From Acidovorax delafieldii (GTDB lineage Bacteria > Pseudomonadota > Gammaproteobacteria > Burkholderiales > Burkholderiaceae_C), in the NCBI RefSeq assembly GCF_007993815.1, contig NZ_VJWE01000015.1:1-64000 (forward strand): a stretch of 64,000 bases of DNA, read 5' to 3'. Within the stretch, counting starts at the first letter, position 1. Each line of letters begins with the position of its first letter. Of the stretch, positions 17,101 through 25,761 are shown in pieces. Made by a program: the position numbers and the translations under genes. The notes under the pieces were generated by a model. That model was given only the letters and a program-made list of their open reading frames with translations. It did no database searches and was not told where the DNA came from.

Positions 17101-17510
17101 CAGACTCCCGTGAGATCGGGGTTTGCTGATCAGCATCCAATTTGTGAACAGTAGGAGTCGCGCGTTCCATGCGGGCAAGGCTACAGCCATTGATTACCAG
17201 GGGGCAAGGCCTATGGTTTCAGATGCATCAACGGGAGCAGCGTGCCTACCTATGGGTTCATTGAAGGAGTAAGAACTTCCGCCCTTCAATGAATTTTCAA
17301 AATTGGAAATAGCAACATCTCCACGCTATTTCCCGAAGCACTACAGGCAGGTGGGTCTGAGACAGCCGCTCAGCCATTGAAGTAACTATGAATGCACCTC
17401 AGGTTTGCCTTTCCTAAAGGTGCCGCTTGGTTGTTTTCAGCGAAGACAAAATCAAGTGGAGTCAGCCCCGATCCAGCTTCTTCGCGTGCTGACAGCGGCT
17501 AGCAGGACGG
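17101..17510. other. Intergenic stretch with nothing recognised
   Basis: About 400 nt lie between the IS30 relic and the ridA gene. It is less GC-rich than its surroundings (for example 17280-17345) and lacks a convincing ORF. It may be leftover insertion-sequence flank. No hairpin followed by a T-run was seen for the ridA operon end. Confidence 0.4.
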
Positions 17511-17864
17511 CTACTTGATCGCAGCCGTGACGATGATTTCCACCAGAATGTCCTTCGCCCCCATCTCGCACTGCGCGGTCGCGCGCGTGGGCGCGGCGTT
17601 GGGCGCGGTCCACGCATCCCAGACTTCATTCATCCCCGCGAAGTCGCGTTCGAGGTCCTTGATCCAGATCTGGGCAGTGAGCAGGCGGCTCTTGTCGGTT
17701 CCTGCTTCCGCCAGGAACTTCTCGATTTTCGCGAGGGTTTGGGCGGTTTGGCCGCGAATGTCCTGGCTTCTGTCGTCGGCGGTTTGGCCGCCGACGAAGA
17801 CCATGTGGTTGTAGACGACTGCACGGGAGCGGCGGGTGTCGGTGGCGATGCGCTTGATTTCCAT
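17511..17864 (-). CDS. RidA-family protein
   Basis: The 117-residue protein is of the YjgF/YER057c/UK114 class, starting MEIKRIATDTRRSRAVVYNH and including VFVGGQTADD. RidA enzymes hydrolyse reactive enamine/imine intermediates to ketones and ammonia. AAGGAG lies 9 nt before the ATG. It is the last gene of an amine-oxidase-like operon, which fits: FAD-dependent oxidation of an amino or imino compound would yield imines that RidA clears. Confidence 0.92.
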   Translation of the reverse strand: MEIKRIATDTRRSRAVVYNHMVFVGGQTADDRSQDIRGQTAQTLAKIEKFLAEAGTDKSRLLTAQIWIKDLERDFAGMNEVWDAWTAPNAAPTRATAQCEMGAKDILVEIIVTAAIK

Positions 17865-17894
17865 GAAAAAACTCCTTGGCTGATGGGAAATGCG

Positions 17895-19283
17895 TTATCC
17901 AAATGAGGCGAGTTCGCCCAGGGTGATGGGTTTGATGGGCGGGCGGATGCGGTAGTAGCCCACCTCCTGCGGGCTGACCTTTATCTCGCTGGCGATGATT
18001 TCGGTCACCGTCAGTCCGCACAGCCGCCCCTGGCATGGCCCCATGCCGCAGCGGCCGAACGCCTTCGTCTGGTTGGGGCCGAGGCAGCCCACCTCCACGT
18101 ATTTTTTGATTTGCCCGGCTTTCACTTCCTCGCAGCGGCATACCGTGACCTCGTCATCGGTGGGGATGCGGTGTGCGTCCTGCGGGCGATACAAGGTATC
18201 GAGAAAGGGGCGGATCTGCGTATGGGCCCTGATCTCTTCCAGGATCGCCGGCTCAAGCGCCTTGAATTTCTCGGGCGAAATGGCTTGGAGCTGGCGGGCA
18301 ATCGCCAGCCCAGCCAGCCGGCCCTGGCTCGCGGATGCTTTCGCACCGACGATGCCCCGGCTGTCGCCCGCGATGTAGATGCCGGTTTCCTCGATTTGCC
18401 CGCAGGCATCGGTCACCGGAATCCAGCACAGCTGCTGTTCATCCCAGCGGTGCTCGGCGCGCAGCGACCAACTGAGCTGGGTATTCGGCACCACGCCCTG
18501 GTGGAGCAGCACCAGGGAGGCTTGGACGCGCTTTCTCTGGCCGTTGTGGGTGAACGCAATGGATTCGGCCTTCTCTGCGCCTTCGATGGCGAACGCGCTG
18601 GCTCCCGCGAACGTCTGAACGCCATGGCTGCGGATTTTCTTCAGCATCTGGCTGCCCTTGGAGAGGTCTTTCCAGCCGCGCAGCGCGCCCAGGACATGGG
18701 AGGCCGCACGCAGATAGTCGCCCGTCCCCGTGGTGTGGATCAGCGCCTTGATCTTGACGCCCGCATCCAGATACTGCTGCGCCAGCAGAAACAGCAAGGG
18801 GCCACAGCCTGCCAGCACCACGGGCTCTGTCGGAACGGCGCCCGAAGATTTGTACAAAATCTGGGCCGCGCCCGCGCCCATGACTCCCGGCAGCGTCCAG
18901 CCGGGCACGGGAAAGGGCCGCTCCATCGCACCGCTGGCGAGCACCAGGCAGCGCCCCTGAATTTTTTTGCTGCCGCCGTCGAGAAGGTAGGACACCGTCT
19001 TGTCCCTGGCGACGTTCCAGACGGCAGCACCGCCCACGTGCACGGCACCGCAGGATGCAAAATCCTGCGCGAGTTTTGTGCCGGCGGCGTAGTCCGGGCC
19101 AAGCACTTCGCGGCGGCGGGGGCTGGACTCCTCGATGGCCCGGTAGATCTGGCCGCCAACCCGCCGCTGCTCATCGAGCACGGCCACTGAAAGCCCGAAG
19201 CGCCGTGCCTCGATGGCCGCCGAAAGCCCTGCGGGGCCCGCACCAATGACCACCAGGTCAAACAATTCAACGCCGGTTGCCAT
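17895..19283 (-). CDS. FAD/NAD(P)-binding subunit, opine oxidase A / HcnB-like
   Basis: This 462-residue protein has an N-terminal dinucleotide-binding motif (GAGPAG at 14-19) and a second internal one. The C-terminal Cys-rich region (VCRCEEV near 375, then GRCGMGPCQGRLCG) is a BFD-like [2Fe-2S] domain. This architecture is that of HcnB, opine oxidase subunit A and the alpha subunits of related dehydrogenases. A GGAG precedes the ATG at 19283; that start is 2 nt from the preceding gene's end. It would pass electrons between the catalytic flavin subunit and the small ferredoxin subunit. Confidence 0.9.
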   Translation of the reverse strand: MATGVELFDLVVIGAGPAGLSAAIEARRFGLSVAVLDEQRRVGGQIYRAIEESSPRRREVLGPDYAAGTKLAQDFASCGAVHVGGAAVWNVARDKTVSYLLDGGSKKIQGRCLVLASGAMERPFPVPGWTLPGVMGAGAAQILYKSSGAVPTEPVVLAGCGPLLFLLAQQYLDAGVKIKALIHTTGTGDYLRAASHVLGALRGWKDLSKGSQMLKKIRSHGVQTFAGASAFAIEGAEKAESIAFTHNGQRKRVQASLVLLHQGVVPNTQLSWSLRAEHRWDEQQLCWIPVTDACGQIEETGIYIAGDSRGIVGAKASASQGRLAGLAIARQLQAISPEKFKALEPAILEEIRAHTQIRPFLDTLYRPQDAHRIPTDDEVTVCRCEEVKAGQIKKYVEVGCLGPNQTKAFGRCGMGPCQGRLCGLTVTEIIASEIKVSPQEVGYYRIRPPIKPITLGELASFG

Positions 19284-19284
19284 A

Positions 19285-19629
19285 TCAGTTCTCCGCACTT
19301 TGCATGTTCAGCCCGGATGCGCCCTCCTGGCGCTGGATGAGCATGCCGTCCCTCACCTGCGTGAGGCATGACTGGCGGCTGGGGCGGCCGTCGATTTCCA
19401 CGAGGCACTCAAAGCAGACGCCCATCATGCAATAGGGTGCGCGCGCAGAGCCGGAAACCGGGGTCGAGCGGAATGTCCGCACGCCCGACATGAGCAGCGC
19501 CGACGCTACGCTCACATCGTCCGGAACGTCCAGCGGCTGGCCGTCAAAATAAATGCGGACTTTCTTTCCCTGCGAGCCGGCTTCGGACATAAACAGGGAA
19601 ATCTTTGTTTCTTGGGTTTCAGTATGCAT
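19285..19629 (-). CDS. Small [2Fe-2S] subunit, HcnA-like
   Basis: The 114-residue protein carries a ferredoxin-type cluster motif: C67, C72, C75 and C88 (C-x4-C-x2-C-x12-C, as in YCMMGVCFECLVEIDGRPSR). It also has a FDGQPLDVPDDVSVASALLM region typical of HcnA and opine-oxidase small subunits. Its ATG overlaps the end of the upstream oxidase gene by 11 nt, and its stop abuts the next gene. It most likely completes a three-subunit membrane-associated oxidase. Confidence 0.9.
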   Translation of the reverse strand: MHTETQETKISLFMSEAGSQGKKVRIYFDGQPLDVPDDVSVASALLMSGVRTFRSTPVSGSARAPYCMMGVCFECLVEIDGRPSRQSCLTQVRDGMLIQRQEGASGLNMQSAEN

Positions 19630-20755
19630 TGCTGAATTTCCTATTGGGGTCCAGGAATCGCTCGCCAGCGAATTCCCCGATGCCATCCGGCGCTGGTTTC
19701 ACCCCCGCGATCCATGGCGCGATTTCGTAGGCATGGGAGCCTGCCAGGGAGACTCCGCTGTGGCTGGTGGCGGTGAATGCGCCGGGGTATTGGGCCGATT
19801 CCTGATAGACCGGCGAACCATCGGGGGTGAGCACACGAAGCGATCCCCATGCCCGCACGAGCTTGGCCGACGACAGTATGGGAAAGGTGGCGACCGAGCG
19901 TTTGGCGATCGACTCGATGGCCTCCACCGTCGTCCCGTCGTCCAGTCCCACGTCCTCCGCCGAGAACCCGAGCTGAACCGTGCCCTCGGCGGTCTGGCGC
20001 GCCTTGTTGGTGGGGTGCGGCAGGAATTTCTTCAGCCGCTCGGTGATGAGCACCTGGCCCCGCTTGGGCAGCACGGGCGCGTGAAGGCCCAGTTGGGGAG
20101 CGAGGGCGTTGTTGCTCAGGCCTGCGGCAAGCACGATTTTTGTGCCGCTCCACCGGCGGCCATCGCTGCTTTTGGCCTGAAAGCCCCGTCCTCCGCCGAG
20201 CGAGCGAACCTCGCCCACGTCAACTCCGCTACAAATGCGGCCGCCGAGCGCCTTGATGCCCGCATGCAGCGCATACAGCAACTTGAGCGGGTTGGCGTGG
20301 CCGTCCAGAGGGCACCAACTGCCCCCGGCCACCTTGGGGCCGATCGCGGGCAGCCGGGCCTTGAGCGCCTGATGGTCGAGCATCTCGAAGGGCGTGCGGC
20401 CGTCGGCATTGATTTTTGCCAGCATCGCCTCCCGCTCGACGACTTCTTTTTCACTGAAGCCAATCCAGAATCCGCCGCTTTGCTGGAGATCCACATCGAC
20501 CCCGGTAAGCTCACGGAGTTCGCTGGCAAGCGGCCCCCAATGGTCAACGGCATCCCGGCTCCATCGGGCGTAGCGGGGAAACCCCGCGCCCTTGCTCTGA
20601 AGCCAGACGAGGCCGAAGTTGCCGCGCGAGGCGCGGTGCGCCACGTCGCCCTGATCGAGCAGGGTCACCGGGCCGCCGGACCTGGCCACGCCGTATGCGA
20701 TGGCGGCCCCCACCAGCCCCCCGCCGACGACGACGACAGTTTCATTTGAAGACAT
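19619..20755 (-). CDS. FAD-dependent D-amino-acid-oxidase-type catalytic subunit (HcnC/opine oxidase B-like)
   Basis: The 378-residue DAO-fold flavoprotein starts MSSNETVVVVGGGLVGAAIA, a clear GxGxxG-type FAD site. GNFGLVWLQSKGAGFPRY near 45 and the C-terminal HSGVSLAGSHAYEIAPWIAG segment are typical of this family, which oxidises secondary amines, opines, glycine or sarcosine. A start at 20755 fits the family; the longer upstream frame overlaps the Bug gene. It is second in the operon, after the receptor and before the iron-sulfur subunit. Confidence 0.9.
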   Translation of the reverse strand: MSSNETVVVVGGGLVGAAIAYGVARSGGPVTLLDQGDVAHRASRGNFGLVWLQSKGAGFPRYARWSRDAVDHWGPLASELRELTGVDVDLQQSGGFWIGFSEKEVVEREAMLAKINADGRTPFEMLDHQALKARLPAIGPKVAGGSWCPLDGHANPLKLLYALHAGIKALGGRICSGVDVGEVRSLGGGRGFQAKSSDGRRWSGTKIVLAAGLSNNALAPQLGLHAPVLPKRGQVLITERLKKFLPHPTNKARQTAEGTVQLGFSAEDVGLDDGTTVEAIESIAKRSVATFPILSSAKLVRAWGSLRVLTPDGSPVYQESAQYPGAFTATSHSGVSLAGSHAYEIAPWIAGVKPAPDGIGEFAGERFLDPNRKFSNAY

Positions 20756-20792
20756 AGATGTATCCCGGGAAGTGCGCTCCAGAGAGCTTTTC

Positions 20793-21776
20793 TCAATCGA
20801 GCGTGATGTTGTTGCGCTTGACGACCTCGCCCCAGCGCACGCTGTCTGCATTGAGCATTTGCCTGTATTCGGCAATTGAGGCGGGGGCCACCTTGGCGCC
20901 GAGCCGCTCGTGCTTCTTGATGACCTCGGGGTCTGCAAGCACGGCGTTGATCTCCCGGTGCAGCCTTTCAACAATGGCCTGCGGCATATTGGCCGGGCCC
21001 ACGACGCCGCCCCAGGTTTCCATTTCCAGGCCTGGATAACCGGCCTCCCGGATGGTGGGAACGTTGGGCAGCAAGGGGGAGCGAGTGGGTCCCGTAATAG
21101 CAAGCGCGTTGATGCGGCCCGCCTTCACCTGGGGCTCCATCGAGGTGAAGTTGCTAAACATCATCTGGATCTGGCCCGCCGCCAGGTCCATCTCTGCGCC
21201 CGGGGCGCTCTTGTACGGGACGTGGGTGATCTGGGTTTCGGAGAGGTTGCCGAACAATGCGCCGAGCACGTGCAGCGCGGTGCCGTTGCCCGTGGAGCCG
21301 TAGAAAACCTGGCCAGGACGGGCCTTGGCGTAATTCACCAAGTCCGCAACGCTCTTGACGGGAAGGGCCGGGTTCACACCCAGCAGATTGGGCTGCGTCC
21401 ACTGCTTGGCGATGGGCGTGAAGCTCTTGGCAGGGTTGTAGGGCAGTGATTTCGCGGTCAGCGCGGTAACGGTGTAGGTCGCGAGATTGGAGTTGCCGAT
21501 CGTGTATCCATCCGGCGCGGCCTTGGCCACCGCATCCAGCCCGATGGCCCCCGATGCGCCGGGCCTGTTGTCGATCACGATGGGCTGCCCCAGGCGCTTG
21601 CTGAGACCGTCCGCCAGAACCCGCGCCGTGCCGTCCGCAGCGCCGCCTGCCGCGGCGTTCACGATGAAGCGGATCGGTTTTTCCGGCCACTCTGCCTGTG
21701 CAGCAGATCCGAGCGAAATCAGGGTGATGAAAGCAGCCGCGGCCATAAGGGGCCGGTGCTGGTTGTGATACGACAT
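20793..21776 (-). CDS. Bug/TctC-family periplasmic substrate-binding protein
   Basis: This 327-residue receptor has a signal peptide (MAAAAFITLISLGSAAQA) followed by Bug motifs: EKPIRFIVNAAAGGAADG, DNRPGASGAIGLDAVAKAAP and THVPYKSAPGAEMDLAAGQI. GGAGAG lies 6 nt before the ATG at 21776. As the first gene of the oxidase operon it probably binds the same nitrogen-containing organic acid that the oxidase attacks (inferred from position). No TctA or TctB membrane genes are nearby. Confidence 0.93.
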   Translation of the reverse strand: MSYHNQHRPLMAAAAFITLISLGSAAQAEWPEKPIRFIVNAAAGGAADGTARVLADGLSKRLGQPIVIDNRPGASGAIGLDAVAKAAPDGYTIGNSNLATYTVTALTAKSLPYNPAKSFTPIAKQWTQPNLLGVNPALPVKSVADLVNYAKARPGQVFYGSTGNGTALHVLGALFGNLSETQITHVPYKSAPGAEMDLAAGQIQMMFSNFTSMEPQVKAGRINALAITGPTRSPLLPNVPTIREAGYPGLEMETWGGVVGPANMPQAIVERLHREINAVLADPEVIKKHERLGAKVAPASIAEYRQMLNADSVRWGEVVKRNNITLD

Positions 21777-21876
21777 GGACACTCTCCGTTGGACATGATG
21801 AACGATCGAGTTCTCATGGTAGGGAGGGATCCCGCCGATATCTATGGATGCTGGATCATCAATACATACATGGATG

Positions 21877-22773
21877 TTATGTTTCTGCGCATGAAGCCGC
21901 CGCGACCAAACGAATTAATTCCTTGGCCGGGACTGAAAGCTTCGCGTCGCTCATGGCCGTGGCATAAACCGTGTAGCCGATCGAAGGGCGCAGGGGCAAG
22001 GCCACGCCGCCCCGCTTCTGGTGTTTTGCCGCCGTCATGGGATCGACCACGGCAATGCCCAGCCCCTCCAGGCAGAGATCGCTGATGGACTGGAACAGCG
22101 ACGCTTCGATCATGGCATCGGCTTGTACCCCGTTGGCACCGAGCCAGGCATTCAGGCGCGTCTGGAACGTTCCGGATGAAGCGATGAACGGTTTGTTGAC
22201 GAATTCGCCGACGTGAATGTGGTCGGACCTCGGATCGAGCCACTTCTCGGTGCCGATGCATACACATTCCGAGGGAAACTCGGCCACCGTCTCCAGGTCT
22301 CCCAGCGAGAGCGTATCTGCCGTGAGCCCGATATCGGCCTGCCGGGTTTTGACGTGCCTAGCCACTTCAATGTACGAAGCAACTCGAAGGCTGATGAAGA
22401 CGTCGGGAAATTTTTCTCTCAATTGGCGGATGACGGCTGGCAGGATGGAATGCCCGATGGAAGGGATTGCGCCGATCGAGAGCTGGCCAAGCTTCTGCTT
22501 TCGCAGTTGATCGGAAAAATCGACGATTTGCTCCAGCCCCAGAAAAGACTGCTGAACCTTTGCCATCAAAGCATGGGCCTCTTGCGTGGGCTTGATGCTG
22601 CGTCCGTTTTTGGCGAACAGCAAAATACCCATGGATCTTTGGAGATCGGCTATCAGCCGACTCATGGCCGGCTGGGTGATTCCCAGCGCATCGGCTCCGG
22701 CGCTGATTCCGTTATGCAGCATCGCAGCCTGGAAGGCCTCAACCATTCGGTGGGTGACATTTCGATACTTCAT
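21877..22773 (-). CDS. LysR-family transcriptional regulator
   Basis: The 298-residue protein has the LysR helix-turn-helix at the N-terminus (HRMVEAFQAAMLHNGISAGA, GITQPAMSRLIADLQ) and a periplasmic-binding-protein-like effector domain. Its first 70 residues resemble the opine regulators OccR and NocR (AFQAAML, TQPAMSRLI, LLFAKNGRSIKPTQEA). It lies upstream of the Bug-oxidase-RidA genes on the same strand, with a 100-nt gap that would hold the operon promoter. It probably activates the operon in response to the substrate. Confidence 0.92.
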   Translation of the reverse strand: MKYRNVTHRMVEAFQAAMLHNGISAGADALGITQPAMSRLIADLQRSMGILLFAKNGRSIKPTQEAHALMAKVQQSFLGLEQIVDFSDQLRKQKLGQLSIGAIPSIGHSILPAVIRQLREKFPDVFISLRVASYIEVARHVKTRQADIGLTADTLSLGDLETVAEFPSECVCIGTEKWLDPRSDHIHVGEFVNKPFIASSGTFQTRLNAWLGANGVQADAMIEASLFQSISDLCLEGLGIAVVDPMTAAKHQKRGGVALPLRPSIGYTVYATAMSDAKLSVPAKELIRLVAAASCAET

Positions 22774-23395
22774 GGGGTTTACCTTAAATAGTTATTTGGG
22801 TATCGCAAATAGCGAAATCTCAAAGCCAAAGCTGAGATCGTGGGAAGAGGAATGACAACATTTCTGGCTTCCCCAGCGTGTCGACGTAGCAAATTAGCTC
22901 AACCCAGAAGCGCAGCACCTTGCCGCACAAGAGGCAGTTCAGAAGTGGCATCCGTGGCCTACTGATCGATCGCATCCGGGAGATCGATTCGGGATCAACC
23001 GATCAGACAGCCTAATCAGGTTCTGTGGCCACTGTCTCAGAACAACCCGCGAGTGCCCGGTGACTGGCTTACAGCTGGCTTCCACATTGCGGGCGCGAGT
23101 GGCAGCAATCGCTGCCAAGCGGGCCGCCGTTGTGCCGGCCTCAGGCTTAACTGACGAGCTGGCTTTTCTGTTCAATAGCCTGTTGCGCAGAAACCAGACA
23201 TTGAGCTCAAGCACAGGCAAAAGTCGGTGCTATTCCAACAAAGGGCGTCAGCAGTGGATCACTCCTGCCGATCTACATGCAAGATTACGGCCTCGTTTCG
23301 TCCGCGGGCGTGCATCTGAGGACGTTCATACGCATCCAACCATATTGGGTCTTGCAGCGGTCGCTTTTGGTCCTATCATTGTGCCAATCTAACTA
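22774..23395. other. Intergenic region between divergent regulators; no gene found
   Basis: About 620 nt separate the LysR and GntR genes. The LysR-proximal part is AT-rich with an AAATA-GTT-ATTT palindrome (about 22784-22795). The middle (22930-23250) has open frames on both strands, but none with a credible start or family resemblance; it may be decayed coding DNA. The right end holds the palindrome described separately. Confidence 0.4.
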
Positions 23396-23400
23396 TTGGC
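23383..23400. promoter_or_regulatory. Palindrome over the GntR-gene start, possible autoregulatory site
   Basis: GCCAAT-N6-ATTGGC is a perfect 6-bp inverted repeat overlapping the only plausible TTG start (23396). The arms differ from the AATGGTT palindromes elsewhere in this region. It may be an operator, or a sign that translation starts slightly downstream, for example at the TTG at 23411. Confidence 0.35.
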
Positions 23401-24232
23401 TCTGAGCACCTTGACGGACTCACAATCTTACAAACGTTCCTCTGACGAATTAGCACCTGTCTTTAGGCCAATCAAGTCACAGCGTGCATTTGAGGAAATC
23501 GCGACGCAAATCCGCGCCCAGTTGGCCGAGGGTAAATTGCGCGTAGGCAATCGATTGCCTTCTGAACGGGCGCTTTCCGAGCAATTTGGTGTTTCCCGCA
23601 ACACATTGCGTGAGGCGCTTCGCTCGCTTGAGCATTCGGGGTTGGTACGACTTCAGAAGGGTGCGACTGGCGGAGCTTTTATCACCGAGGCCAGTGGCGA
23701 GACAATCGCAACCGGTTTGCTGGACATGTTCCACAGTGGGTCAATACTGCCGGCCCAATTAACCGAGGCTCGCATCTGGCTGGAATCCATCGTGGTCCGC
23801 GAAGCTTGCCAGCGCGCAGTTCCCAACGACATCGAAAACCTGCGCGAAAATGTGCGGCAAGCAGAGGAGGCGAATGCGCAGGGGGATCTAGGCAAGCGCG
23901 CTGAGGCCAATTTGGAGTTTCACCGAATTCTCGCGCGCATGACCGGGAACCCTGTCATGGTGATTGTCATGGACAGCGTTCTCTCTGTTTTGCGCCACTT
24001 CGTACAGACAATCGGTCCTTACGAGAACTCGTTTGTTTTGCCTTCTCGCAAACGCTTCATCAAGATGATGGAAGCGCGGGATGCGGAGGGTGCGGTTGCC
24101 GAAATGGAAGCTAGTCTCAAACGCCTACAGCGCAGCTACCTATCCCTCGCCAAAGAAGCTGCGCCGGTGACAGCTGCAAAACTGCCTGAAGGAGCCTACG
24201 CCGAGAATCCGATCAGGGCGCGCAATAAGTAG
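23396..24232 (+). CDS. FadR-subfamily GntR transcriptional regulator
   Basis: The 278-residue protein has a winged helix (GNRLPSERALSEQFGVSRNT, LREALRSLEHSGLVRLQKGA) and a helical FCD ligand domain (residues about 105-235) with characteristic His and Asp positions. FCD domains bind carboxylates or acyl-CoAs, often with a metal. No ATG is available near the start, so TTG at 23396 is a best guess. It precedes the acyl-CoA catabolic genes and is the natural candidate to bind the AATGGTT-N-AACCATT operators at 24441 and 34642. Confidence 0.88.
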   Translation: MALSTLTDSQSYKRSSDELAPVFRPIKSQRAFEEIATQIRAQLAEGKLRVGNRLPSERALSEQFGVSRNTLREALRSLEHSGLVRLQKGATGGAFITEASGETIATGLLDMFHSGSILPAQLTEARIWLESIVVREACQRAVPNDIENLRENVRQAEEANAQGDLGKRAEANLEFHRILARMTGNPVMVIVMDSVLSVLRHFVQTIGPYENSFVLPSRKRFIKMMEARDAEGAVAEMEASLKRLQRSYLSLAKEAAPVTAAKLPEGAYAENPIRARNK

Positions 24233-24334
24233 CTAGCGCAGCGGGAGTTAAATTGATTGCCCGATAGCATGTGCAAGCGCTGAGCCACTCGCTGCTGGCG
24301 CAACACTAGCAGCTCCCCTTTGCGTAACCCCTAT

Positions 24335-24369
24335 GAAAGCCCCCTCGACAGCCGTCGATGGGGCTTTTT
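24335..24369 (+). terminator. Rho-independent terminator after the GntR gene
   Basis: A strong stem (AAAGCCCC-TCGAC with GTCGA-T-GGGGCTTT, loop AGCC) is followed by a T-run. It separates the regulator transcript from the catabolic operon promoter about 70 nt downstream. Confidence 0.85.
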
Positions 24370-24437
24370 GACGTTAAGTACCCGTATTGGCAATTGAGCA
24401 GCACATACGAAGGGCTGGGCAAATTTCATTTCTTCAA

Positions 24438-24455
24438 TATAATGGTTGAACCATT
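24438..24455 (+). promoter_or_regulatory. Promoter -10 with overlapping FadR/PdhR-like operator
   Basis: TATAAT (24438-24443) overlaps the palindrome AATGGTT-G-AACCATT (24441-24455), whose TGGT-N3-ACCA core is the type bound by FadR/PdhR/LldR-class GntR repressors. Binding would block RNA polymerase. It starts 28 nt before the CoA-transferase ATG. No good -35 hexamer was seen. Confidence 0.7.
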
Positions 24456-24468
24456 GATAGGATAACCA

Positions 24469-25761
24469 ATGTTCAATCAGCAAAGCATCGACTCCCTTCC
24501 GGTCCATCAAAGCACGCCGTCTCAGGCGTCGCCCGCGCTCAAAGGGCTTCGAGTGATCGACTTCACGCATTTCGTGGCGGGCCCGTTGTCGACACAGACC
24601 CTGGCCGACTTCGGCGCCGACGTGATCAAGATCGAAGCTCCGGAACGGGGCGAAGACTTTCGTCACTATCCCACTGTGGACCCCGCCATTCCGGCCCAGG
24701 GAGGTCCCTTTATCTGGGCCAACCGCAACAAGAAAAGCCTCGCGCTAGACATGAAGAGCGAGGCAGGGCTCAAAATTGCGAAGGAACTCATTGCCCAGGC
24801 CGACGTATTGGTGGAGAACTTCTCCAGTGGCGTGATGGATCGATTTGGGCTGGACTACGCAGCATGCGCCAAACTCAATCCTCGCCTGGTCTACTGCTCC
24901 ATCTCGGCCTACGGGCGCGAAGGTCCTTACGCGGACCGATTGGGCTTTGACCCTATCGCACAGGCGGAAAGCGGCTTTATCTCCATGAACGGGTACGGAG
25001 ACCGTCAAGGAGTTCGCACTGGCGCCGCAGTGATGGACGTTGCGACGGCAATGTCCGCCACCAATGCCATCTTGCTGGCGTTGATGGCCCGCACAAGGGA
25101 CGGTGTGGGGCAGAAGGTGGAGGTGGCCTTGTTCGACACAGCCATCCTCATGACCGGGTTCGGCGCCATGCAGCACCTGACCACGGGTTACGAGCCTCAG
25201 CGTAACGGCAACGTCAGTCCCGACACATGTCCTTCGGGCGTCTTCCAGTCGCAAGACAAACCTTTCTATATCAACTGCGGCAATGACAAGATTTTCCAGC
25301 GGTTGTTTGAGCAGGTGCTGGAGCGGCCCGATCTTGCGCACGATCCCGTACTCTCGCAGCGGGTCAAGCGGCTTGAGCAGCGTGAGCGCATCTTTCAGAT
25401 CATGGACGAGGCCTTCGCCAAGCAGCCATGGAGCCATTGGGCGCCACTGTTGCGTGCTGCGAACGTGCCGCACGGGCAAGTAAGGACACTTGGTGAAGCA
25501 CTCGCCTCGGATGAAGCGCGCTCGCGCGGTCTGGTCACGCGTATCCCGCACCCGGTCAAGGGCTGGATTCCCAACATCGCCAGTCCATTGCGATTGGCGC
25601 GGACGCCGGCGGTAGCACCCTTTGCCGCGCCGTCGGTCGGGCAGCACACCCAAGCAGTTCTGAGAGAAACCCTGGGCTACGACGAAGACCACATTGCACA
25701 GCTGCAAGCTGAGGGAGCATTTGGAGTGGCAAGTGCCGATGCGGTAAAGGAGGCATCGTGA
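24469..25761 (+). CDS. Family III CoA transferase (CaiB/BaiF)
   Basis: This 430-residue enzyme has the family III pattern: LKGLRVIDFTHFVAGPLSTQ, KIEAPERGEDFR, NFSSGVMDRFGLDY, and the nucleophilic D190 in VMDVATAMSATNA. Such enzymes move CoA between organic acids through an aspartyl-CoA thioester. It opens the operon right after the regulated promoter, so it probably activates the incoming carboxylic acid. The stop overlaps the next GTG start by 4 nt (GTGA). Confidence 0.93.
   Translation: MFNQQSIDSLPVHQSTPSQASPALKGLRVIDFTHFVAGPLSTQTLADFGADVIKIEAPERGEDFRHYPTVDPAIPAQGGPFIWANRNKKSLALDMKSEAGLKIAKELIAQADVLVENFSSGVMDRFGLDYAACAKLNPRLVYCSISAYGREGPYADRLGFDPIAQAESGFISMNGYGDRQGVRTGAAVMDVATAMSATNAILLALMARTRDGVGQKVEVALFDTAILMTGFGAMQHLTTGYEPQRNGNVSPDTCPSGVFQSQDKPFYINCGNDKIFQRLFEQVLERPDLAHDPVLSQRVKRLEQRERIFQIMDEAFAKQPWSHWAPLLRAANVPHGQVRTLGEALASDEARSRGLVTRIPHPVKGWIPNIASPLRLARTPAVAPFAAPSVGQHTQAVLRETLGYDEDHIAQLQAEGAFGVASADAVKEAS

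Noticed and set aside
22930-23250. Possible small gene in the LysR-GntR gap
   Set aside because: Frames on both strands are open, but neither has a ribosome site, a credible start or any recognisable similarity.
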